A DNA stretch of 64,000 nucleotides, from NCBI GenBank assembly GCA_948146395.1, contig OX411545.1, forward strand, positions 25,127,526-25,191,525, in the 5' to 3' direction. How positions within the stretch are numbered: position 1 is the first letter of the stretch; each line of letters opens with the position of its first letter. A program made the translations under genes and the position numbers. The notes under the pieces were generated by a model. It did not search any database and was not told where the DNA came from. It saw only the letters and a list, made by a program, of their open reading frames with translations. Origin of the DNA: Fragum whitleyi (lineage: Eukaryota; Mollusca; Bivalvia; Cardiida; Cardiidae). Positions 57,037 through 64,000 of this stretch are shown piece by piece.

Positions 57037-57890
57037 GGATATTTATGATGGCTCGCTTTGGTTTGCTATTATTTACGGTCCTAATTTGGAGGATTTTCGT
57101 GCAGTGTCAGGCACGTTGTAATCGAAAGCGTTCCTCTCATCTTTTCTAAGTACAGTATACAACATCGTGAAATTGACAAGACGAATGATATTGGAATGAT
57201 TTTGGAATGAAATTGAATGAGAGTCATGAGTGGATTTTGAAGGAAATTAAAGAAAGAAAATCTAATATCGTAAATTTTGTTCAGGATGAACAAAATTAGC
57301 GATATTTAGTACCTCCCTTTGGATATTTATGATGGCTCGCTTTGGTTTGCTATTATTTACGGTCCTAATTTGGAGGATTTTCGTGCAGTGTCAGGCACGT
57401 TGTAATCGAAAGCGTTCCTCGCATCTTTTCTAAGTACAGTATACAACATCGTGAAATTGACAAGACGATTGATATTGGAATGATTTTGGAATGAAATTGA
57501 ATGAGAGTCATGAGTGGATTTTGAAGGAAATTAAAGAGAGAAAATCTAATATCGTAAATTTTGTTCATGATGAACAAAATTAGCGATATTTAGTACCTCC
57601 CTTTGGATATTTATGATGGCTCGCTTTGGTTTGCTATTATTTACGGTCCTAATTTGGAGGATTTTCGTGCAGTGTCAGGCACGTTGTAATCGAAAGCGTT
57701 CCTCTCATCTTTTCTAAGTACAGTATACATCATCATGAAATTGACAAGACGAATGATATTGGAATGATTTTGGAATGAAATTGAAAGAGTGACATAAGTG
57801 GGTTTTGAGTGAAATTAAAGGGAGGAAATCTAATGTCGCAAATTTTGTTCAGGTTGAACAAAATTAGCGATATTTATTACGTCCCTGTGA
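57037..57890 (+). repeat. 284 bp unit present three times in tandem
   Basis: Units start GGATATTTATGATGGCTCGC at 57037, 57321 and 57605, exactly 284 bp apart and nearly identical. Each unit is 116 bp of flanking DNA plus the left half and core of a PAL-A element (TACAGTATACAACATCGTGA ... TTAGTACCTCCC). The two 70-codon frames on the minus strand (57081, 57365) are copies of each other inside this repeat. Confidence 0.95.
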
Positions 57891-58078
57891 AAAAAAACAT
57901 ACAAGTTCTATAAAAAGCTTCCTATTTCTCCAGGAACTCATCAGATGATAATAATTTCAATTATATTAATGAAATCTCATTTTTACTAGCTATATTCATT
58001 TTGAATGTAGTTGTTGATCTTATCTTTTTAGTGATTTTTGGAGCATTTATGAATGGTTCGAGTGAGTGTAACAATTTT
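57719..58078 (+). mobile_element. PAL-A element, last unit of the triplication
   Basis: Only this unit keeps the right arm after the core (CATACAAGTTCTATAAAAAG, TGAATGTAGTTGTTGATCTT, TGGTTCGAGTGAGTGT). The terminal right TIR is missing. Confidence 0.85.
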
Positions 58079-58129
58079 ACAAGAAAAGGAGAAAGCGCTC
58101 CTGATCTTCCTACTTCATGTTTTATCGTA

Positions 58130-58727
58130 TACATATAACAACATTGTGCAAGTCACTTGTTGAATGGTTTTGTAGTGTTTTTGGAATGAAATTGAGTGAG
58201 TGTGATAAACGAATTTTGAATGCTTTTCAAGGGCGGTAAAACATAAGCAATGCTTCGTCATTGGACACAAAAAACGATTATGTTTTACCTTCCTTGTATA
58301 AAATCGATGTACTAATCTGATTTTGTGGCATCACGAACAAATAAGACGCTTACACATCAACACCAGCCATTAAAATCCTGTAAATATTTGATCGTTTTGA
58401 TTGAACAGATGGTCAATTTGAACGATTTCGAAGCGTCTTCTTTTTTTAAACAATTTCGGAGTTTTTTTTTTTTTTTTTTTTTTTTTTTGAGTGAAAAGAA
58501 TGAGTGTGTGGAATGAATGAAAGGGGCGTTGGGCGAGAGATTGTATCTGCCCTGTATTCAGGATTTAAAAACTTTTGGCGAGCGCTTTGAGATGATACCC
58601 CGCTTTGCACGTGCACATACGTGCAAAGCGAGGTATCATTTCGAAACGCTTCGCTAGCGCTTTCATCCAGAACGCAGGGATGGTTTTGATCGAGATGCCT
58701 GTCAATTTCACAATTTGATTCACTGTT
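58130..58727 (+). mobile_element. PAL-A element carrying a nested PAL-B
   Basis: ACATATAACAACATTGTGCA, core AAGCAATGCTTCGTC / GGACACAAAAAACGATTA, long arm with a T run of about 30 (58461-58488), GGGGCGTTGGGCGAGAGATT. It is interrupted at 58554, resumes TGGTTTTGATCGAGATGCCT and ends TCAATTTCACAATTTGATTC. Confidence 0.85.
58554..58680. mobile_element. PAL-B foldback nested in PAL-A
   Basis: CCCTGTATTCAGGATTTAAA to ATCCAGAACGCAGGG; arms GGCGAGCGCTTTGAGATGAT / ATCATTTCGAAACGCTTCGC; centre ACCCCGCTTTGCACGTGCAC / GTGCAAAGCGAGGT, a strong hairpin. Confidence 0.9.
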
Positions 58728-58731
58728 GGAT

Positions 58732-58767
<36 letters not shown>
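58732..58767 (+). repeat. Poly(T) run
   Basis: About 33 consecutive T just past the PAL-A end; could be the tail of an inserted retroposed sequence on the minus strand. Confidence 0.9.
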
Positions 58768-58904
58768 CAAATTGTACTCAATTCAATGTCATCTGCAACC
58801 TCTTTCTATCTACACTAAACTTGCAATATTAAGATATTTGTGTGGCTCTTTGGTATTAGTGTATCTACATTGAGCACACTGCCTTTCATTTTTTCCCCCT
58901 TTTA

Positions 58905-59550
58905 GCTCGGCTGTTTTCGAAGAAAATCCGAGGTATTATGATCACCTTGGTGTCGTGCGCGTTTGCGTGGGCGCTGGCGCAACAAACTTTAACCTTGTTC
59001 ATATCTTTTGAATGGTAAGTGATAGAGCCTTCATATTTCACATGATTATAGCTTGGGACAAGACCTTTCTGTTGGTACCAAGTTCAAAGTCATTAGTCAA
59101 GGTCAATTTCATTTTTCAAGGTCAAATTTGTTTAAAAGGAATAAAACTTTAAACATTAGCCATATTTTTTTTTTTTGGAATGGTAAGTGATAGGGTCTTC
59201 ATATTTCACATGATGATTGCCTTGGACAAGACCTTTCTGTTGGTACCAAGTTCAAGGTCATCCGTCAAGGTCAATTGTAAAACTTTAACATTTGCCTTAA
59301 CTTTTGAATGGTAAGTGATCAGCGCTTCATATTTCAAACCAGATTTTAAATGAAACAATCTCTGTTGCTATTGACGATATCTGCATTAAACTTGGCACGC
59401 GTGTTCACCATCACAAGAGCTATCTACACTATCAAGGGGAATAACCATGGGAGCATTTTTGCTAAGAGTAATGCCCCTTTTTACATAGACTTTTGGCATT
59501 AACCAGGACCTGCATCCGAGCGTTGCATCCGTAGGCGTAGCTCTTGTTTA
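58905..59550 (+). repeat. Imperfect tandem repeat Q
   Basis: Units share TTTTGAATGGTAAGTGAT, CTTCATATTTCACATGAT, GGGACAAGACCTTTCTGTTG and GTACCAAGTTCAA; three recognisable starts near 59008, 59178 and 59306. It opens with TTTAGCTCGGCTGTTTTCGA / GAAAATCCGAGG, a self-complementary border. Non-coding. Confidence 0.75.
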
Positions 59551-59894
59551 TTTATTTTTTTTTTCGGTTACATTGCAATAGCTAGAGCGCCGAACCATAA
59601 ACTCCCTGCTTCGACGATATCTTGTCTAAGTTTACAGCTTATTGCCCCACTCCGATGATTATTTGTTGAAACTTTTGACCTGTTTTCTTTCAAAGACTAC
59701 CTTTAGGGCCCCAATGCATCTCTGAACTAAAAGGGCAGGATCGTACTAGGTCAAGCTGGATGAAATGATTGCAAAGATAATATATACTTTGATTTTTCTT
59801 GGATTGCGAGGTAATTCGTAGTTCAACGGAATGATATCGCCACTGTTTGTAGTTCATCTGTGAAGGTATGTGTGGCTCGATCTACAAGTCGAGA

Positions 59895-60395
59895 ATCTCG
59901 TAGTAGCTCATCGTCGATTATTGGGGCTACTCGTATTACTAGGCGTTTTTCGGGCTTCATCCTCGAGACAGACACGCCGATTCTGCCCCCGAATAATGCC
60001 GAATTACACCAATCAGCCTACAATGGACAGTGACGATGTTCACCGAGCTACGCCGATTTCTACACGATCTATAAAATTGGGAAAAAATGCGCATATTGAA
60101 ATTTCTTCTTCGAATAATTTTTGATGCCGATTTCAATCAGGGTGAACCATGACTCTCCCAGAGCACGACGATTTTTTTAAAATTTGAAATCGGGATGAAA
60201 TCGGCCTCAGTGCAACCGCTCTTGGAATGGGGTGGGGTGGGGCGGGATGACCGACGTGAATCTGTGTACCTGATACCAGATCGTCAGTGTTCGTAGGGTA
60301 ATTGTCGTTATTCAGAGTTATTATCGACATGAATCCCAAATAACGCCTATGTGCCACGTTTAACAGCTATTCTCGACGATGAACTACGACGAGAT
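59895..60395. mobile_element. TIR element R, about 500 bp
   Basis: ATCTCGTAGTAGCTCATCGT plus CGA at the left matches the complement of TCGACGATGAACTACGACGAGAT at the right with two mismatches. The interior is relatively GC-rich and its open frames (84 and 74 codons) have no recognised domain. Confidence 0.65.
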
Positions 60396-61454
60396 ATGCC
60401 CCTTTTTGTATTATCGAGGATCTCATCTTAACCATTAGCACCGAGATAGATTTGCCCTTCCCTTTAGTTTTTTAGGGTTAACTTAAGATTGCAATTATTG
60501 ATGGTAGCTTCTGTGGTTTTTATTTTATTTTATTTATTTTTGTGTCTTATTTTTTCAGTACATACTTTCAGAGTGGCCCCTTTTCGCCCGACGGGTCTCA
60601 TAAGTATACAATCAAAATATTTTTTAGTTTTGCTTTAATCCTATAATTATGTTTTTGTATAATGTTCTGTATTTTACGACGTCGAGGTTTTAAATTTGGA
60701 TGGGTATTGGAGAGCTATATATGTAACTACTAGGTAAAAGAACGAATCTTGAGAAGTGTAACTCGGAAATAGCACTGTGTTAAACTCAAGAAAAGCCGAT
60801 AACAAATTACGTTTACATAGAGAATACCATTCCAGTGTCTTAAAAAATCAATATTATCTGGTCGAGATTGGGAGAATTTATCATGATGAGGCTTAGACGT
60901 GTCATGATAATTTCTCGCAGCCGAGACTTGATAACATTAATATTTGAAGACACACGCGTTATGCTATTTACGATGCAATAATTTTTTTCAGCGCTTATTT
61001 ATATCAAACCCTTTAAAATCAAATAAATTCAGGTAGAATGTACATGTATGTAAATTATTTAAAAAAAAGACTGCCTGATATCATGTCAATTAATCAGTAA
61101 AGTAATATCAGGTCAATACAGACTTCTTTGCATGATAAAGTATTTTCTGTTACGTATTGTTTTTGCCTGTTTGAAATTAAAGTAATACGTAGACCCAGCC
61201 TGGCGAGCTTTTTCAGAGAACATTAAGAAATAAAAAAAAGGAAAATCTGTTTCGATTTCCCCAAAACTTAGGAATGATTAAGTTACCCAAATCGTGGAAC
61301 TGATAAAAATTGGCTTCAGCGCAATGAACATGTGTATTTGAATAAGGGGAAAATATAGATCACTCAAAATGATTTCAGAAGTATTTAAACGTCTTCGACA
61401 AAATTTGAAAAAACAATTACAAAAACTACCTGAAATAAGCCAACTCATTGGCTT
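60396..61454. other. Mostly unassigned; one inverted repeat
   Basis: Contains a PAL-F end fragment near 60572-60602 (CCTTTTCGCCCGACGGGTCT). A foldback at 60836-60955 pairs GGTCGAGATTGGGAGAATTT / AATTTCTCGCAGCCGAGACTT and GTGTCTTAAA / TTTGAAGACAC. This is also the expected 3' UTR region of the minus-strand gene at 61573. Confidence 0.6.
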
Positions 61455-61522
61455 AGCACGAAACAGTTGTAACTGCCTTTATGTTTATAAGCGGTCACAA
61501 CTGTTTTGCGTTGAGCATTCGA
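61455..61522. repeat. Short hairpin repeat N, copy 2
   Basis: GCTTAGCACGAAACAGTTGT / ACAACTGTTTTGCGTTGAGC around CTTTATGTTTATAAG. It matches 19392-19472 and would lie in the 3' UTR of the adjacent minus-strand gene. Confidence 0.75.
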
Positions 61523-61572
61523 ATGGAATGACGTCGCAAAGAAGTACAAGTTCGGTTCCGTCAGTTTGTTTC

Positions 61573-61907
61573 TCATAACAAAAGACCCTCATTGCTATCG
61601 TCTGACCCCGATTCTGCGGAAGCGTCGTCATCGGAAATGACAATTACAACGTCTTCCGGTTCTGCATTTCCGGCTTCCGGCTCCTGGTTTCCGGCTGCGT
61701 TTTCAAGATTGTTGACCGCCATTATGAAGACTTCCTCTTCGTCGTCTTCTTCGTTTACCGTTGAGTTGCTTCCCCCTATACTCGACCCGAATTCGTTCGG
61801 TCCAATATGTACAAATTCCATTCCGTTAGGAATGAGTCGAGCTTTCTGCTCATCTATTCTTAGCCAATCTTCATCTGTCAGTCCGGGTACGGTTAGGTTC
61901 AGCGATA
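61573..61907 (-). CDS. Terminal exon, acidic C-terminus with SUMO-interaction-like motif
   Basis: An acceptor (ATTTTTTAACTTTAATCCACAG) precedes the exon at 61907. It enters in phase 1, so the G from 62815 plus TA makes GTA (Val). It then reads 110 codons to TGA at 61573-61575 without interruption. The first part (SLNLTVPGLTDEDWLRIDEQ) continues the leucine-rich pattern of the upstream exon. Then comes an acidic run (NEEDDEEEVF) and, at 61625-61652, DVVIVISDDD. Three to four branched hydrophobic residues followed by Asp/Ser are the form of a SUMO-interaction motif (established). The tail is Asp/Ser-rich and ends GLLL. The reverse-strand 108-codon frame is a shadow. Family not recognised; an F-box/LRR-type protein is one possibility. 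Confidence 0.68.
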
Positions 61908-62814
61908 CTGTGGATTAAAGTTAAAAAATTACCAATCGCTTGCCATACCACTTGACCTCCGCTATGATCTCTCGGACAGAATGCAGAACAAAAACCAGCC
62001 TCGAACCTTAGAATTGAGGGTTACTTAAATGATCTAATGAGACAAGACGGCCATGGTGGCCCTCTGTCGCTCACCTGACTTATAGGAACTAGTACCACAT
62101 CTACATGTATTACTACATCATCATTAAATTCTAAAACTTGGGAAGAGGCATCAACCTGCTCGTTATGGCAATCACAGTACTAAGGCTTAAATTTAAAGAA
62201 CAACTTACGTATCATTTGCAGAAGTTTAAAAAGGAATAACTGCATTGTGTATCAATTGGCTTACTTGTTTGGAAGAAAAGGTAATATTTTAATAATATAT
62301 TCAAAATACAATTAGTGCATTCAGTGCTTTCGACACATTGATTTCAACGTAATTTTGCAAAGGCACACGTAAACTGTCAAGTCTTAATCCACATCATCTG
62401 TTTTGAATTTTACAACCAGCAACCGCCCTCTGATTTTACTTTTTGTAAATAACTCCTCCCCTATCAGATCTTGTTCGTGGACACATCGACGCAAAAAGGA
62501 AAGATTTCATAAATAAAAACATTAAGTTGGAAGTATCTATTTCATGATGCACGTATAAGCGACATTTATTTATAAGGTTTCTCAGTCGGTTAGAACCCTA
62601 GTTCGGATACTCATTTGAAATAATACTACATTTGAAGGAAGTTGACCCGTATTATTTCCGCAACATTTCGGACCTCATGATTTTTAACAATGTTGACGAG
62701 GTTTCCTAATGATACATTAGGAAACCTCGGTAAACATTGTTAAAGTTCATTACTTTCGAAACGTTGCGGAACTATTACGAGTCAACTTACTTGATTCCCC
62801 AGGCCCAAGCTTAC
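61908..62814 (-). other. Intron of the minus-strand gene
   Basis: It is 907 bp from GTAAGC (donor, 62814) to CCACAG (acceptor, 61908). It contains a PAL-E foldback 18 bp from the donor and a short fragment of repeat H (GACGGCCATGGTGGCCCTC, 62047). The rest is not recognised. Confidence 0.6.
62641..62796. mobile_element. PAL-E foldback element in the intron
   Basis: TTGACCCGTATTATTTCCGC / GCGGAACTATTACGAGTCAA outer arms; centre GAGGTTTCCTAATGATACAT / TTAGGAAACCTCGG. Confidence 0.87.
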
Positions 62815-62973
62815 CTATTGATCTTCCTCGTAGATATCTCATTATATCGATGACTGTATCCGCATCAAGTCTACATTGTATACAAAGGTCCTTCAGGTGA
62901 CGGCATTTTCGGAGCAGAAACATTAGCTCGCTATCCAGGGGTTCGTGCCTTTCGAAAAACATGGCGAAATTCT
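62815..62973 (-). CDS. Internal exon of leucine-rich host gene
   Basis: A strong acceptor (ATATCACTTTCTTTTTCAG) abuts 62973 and a strong donor (AATAG then GTAAGC) follows 62815. The exon is 159 nt, phase 1 at both ends, and open throughout. It encodes NFAMFFERHEPLDSELMFLL, RKCRHLKDLCIQCRLDADTV and IDIMRYLRGRSI; the spaced leucines (LMFLL, LKDLCI) resemble LRR or F-box/LRR helices. It joins in frame to 61573-61907 (RSI then VSLNLTVPGL). Upstream exons are not in the window. It is the best-supported host coding sequence here. Confidence 0.68.
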
Positions 62974-63687
62974 CTGAAAAAGAAAGTGATATAGAGGATA
63001 TTGAATGAGTGGTCATTGAATACTGAATTTATTAAACGAGTCATCTAAACCAGATAAAAACGAGGCTGCGCCGAGTTTTTATCTATTTTAGATGACGAGT
63101 TTAATAAATTCTGTATTTTATGAGCACAAATTTTATATTCTGTTTATAATACGACCCAAATTTTAGCGAAATATCGTCAAAATTCTTGAAATTCAACGTT
63201 TCCATTTTCCGCGAAACTTATAACGCCGTTAAAAATGACGTCACAACACATAGATTATGACGTCATTTTCGCGGTTACAAGATAGCGTTGCTATTCGCTC
63301 TGACCTCATTTGCATAGTTATTCCACTAATATAATAACACCCGTGTAATATCAATAATATTCAACGGGGTTATTTCACTCCCACAACGTATGTCATATCA
63401 TAAATGATAATATTAACCCGGTCGACTATTTCGAGGGCTCAATGCAACGCTGTTGCAATTGCCTATATAAACGAAGACACGTTTAAAAATGTTGCGCTGG
63501 TCCTTTTTGATGCATGTGATACCATATTTTTGACTGTCGTTCAGTCACGAATTCTAAGATATCGAGTACAGCAGGTTCGAATCCAAACCTGCATGTTGAT
63601 AAACAATAAGTCAGGGATGTGTTTTATAGTTTATTTATTTATTTATTTTTAATCAAATCAAGGTCTTTAAAATTGGGCGGTTTTGAT
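62974..63687. other. Upstream intron sequence with a hairpin
   Basis: 63027-63115 is a foldback: AATTTATTAAACGAGTCATC / GATGACGAGTTTAATAAATT with AGATAAAAACGAG / CGAGTTTTTATCT inside. TGACGTCA-like pieces lie near 63235 and 63260. No further exon of the minus-strand gene is recognised. Confidence 0.6.
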
Positions 63688-63718
63688 TGTTTGTTTATTT
63701 ATTTATTTATTTATCTAT

Positions 63719-63789
<71 letters not shown>

Positions 63790-63798
63790 TTTTAACTA
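63688..63798 (+). repeat. (TTTA)n microsatellite
   Basis: Nearly pure ATTT/TTTA tetranucleotides with one CTAT interruption. Shorter TTTATTTATT runs also lie at 63630-63650. Confidence 0.96.
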
Positions 63799-63934
63799 TT
63801 TATTTGTTTTGTTTTGCTTTCTCCTTATATCAACATGTTAAAGCGGCTTAATAAGAATCTTAAGTTATCTAAATGAGGGAACGAAGCTTACTCGGCACTG
63901 GCTTAAAACGAGTATAAAAATGATAACGTCCTTG

Positions 63935-64000
63935 AGTTAAAAATGTCGTGAAATTGACAATCATTCCGATCGAAATCATTCACTCAGCGCTCCATTCATT
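63935..64000 (-). mobile_element. PAL-A element, cut by the window end
   Basis: GAGTTAAAAATGTCGTGAAA, TTGACAATCATTCCGATCGA, CACTCAGCGCTCCATTCATT; runs off the end. Confidence 0.88.

Noticed and set aside
57037..57890. CRISPR-like array
   Set aside because: The 284 bp units are contiguous tandem copies without spacers, in eukaryotic DNA.
58732..58767. Poly(A) signal or transcript end on the minus strand
   Set aside because: A bare T run with no retroposed gene or processed pseudogene recognised beside it.
61592..61918. 108-codon plus-strand Ser-rich open frame
   Set aside because: Shadow of the minus-strand exon, which has splice sites and phase agreement.

Overview
The window is eukaryotic nuclear DNA, AT-rich and repeat-dominated, most likely from a bivalve mollusc (inference). 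The reasons are tRNA-derived SINEs of the type common in bivalves, tandem repeats bounded by a self-complementary 'agctcacctgagcacgaagtgctcaaggtgagct'-type junction, and splice-site-bounded coding sequence instead of packed operon-like genes. No complete gene, rRNA or convincing functional tRNA is visible. Most long open frames are microsatellite translations or lie inside repeats.

The main content is one family of about 400-440 bp foldback elements, called PAL-A here. It has TIRs of the form CAGTTAATAACATCGTGAAA, TA target duplications, and a central palindrome flanked by GGGAGGTAAT/ATTACCTCCC. I count about 30 whole or partial copies in both orientations, roughly one per 2 kb. Other terminal-inverted-repeat families recur: PAL-B (CCTGCGTTCAGGATGAC ends), PAL-C (GAGCCTGTGCGTGA ends), PAL-E (AACCGAGGTTTCCTAATGA centre), PAL-F (TGACCCGTCACGCGA ends), and D, G, K, L and M as described per entry. 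SINE families (S, T, U, V) and several non-coding tandem repeats fill much of the rest.

Decayed coding relics of mobile elements:
- a DIRS-like tyrosine-recombinase-class retroelement on the minus strand (about 46.6-51.2 kb), with its reverse transcriptase split by a 1.28 kb tandem repeat;
- a non-LTR (CR1-like) 3' end at 13.6-14.5 kb, minus;
- a DDE transposase pseudogene at 17.8-18.35 kb, plus;
- a Tc1-like transposase N-terminus at 55.57-55.92 kb, minus;
- a mariner-type 1 kb TIR element at 7.06-8.07 kb;
- a 3.2 kb TIR element at 40.67-43.91 kb inserted inside a PAL-A core.

The best host gene is on the minus strand at the right end. Two exons (62815-62973 and 61573-61907) have consensus splice sites, compatible phase and an uninterrupted frame. 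They encode the C-terminus of a leucine-rich, then strongly acidic protein with a SUMO-interaction-like motif; the upstream part lies outside the window. A second, speculative coding exon (44646-44763, minus) could encode a short secreted peptide. Layout: 0-16 kb foldback elements, SINEs and relics; 16-34 kb dense PAL-A, PAL-C and PAL-F; 34-46 kb nested TIR elements and microsatellites; 46-51 kb the DIRS relic; 51-61 kb foldbacks, a 284 bp triplication and tandem repeats; 61-64 kb the 3' end of a host gene.
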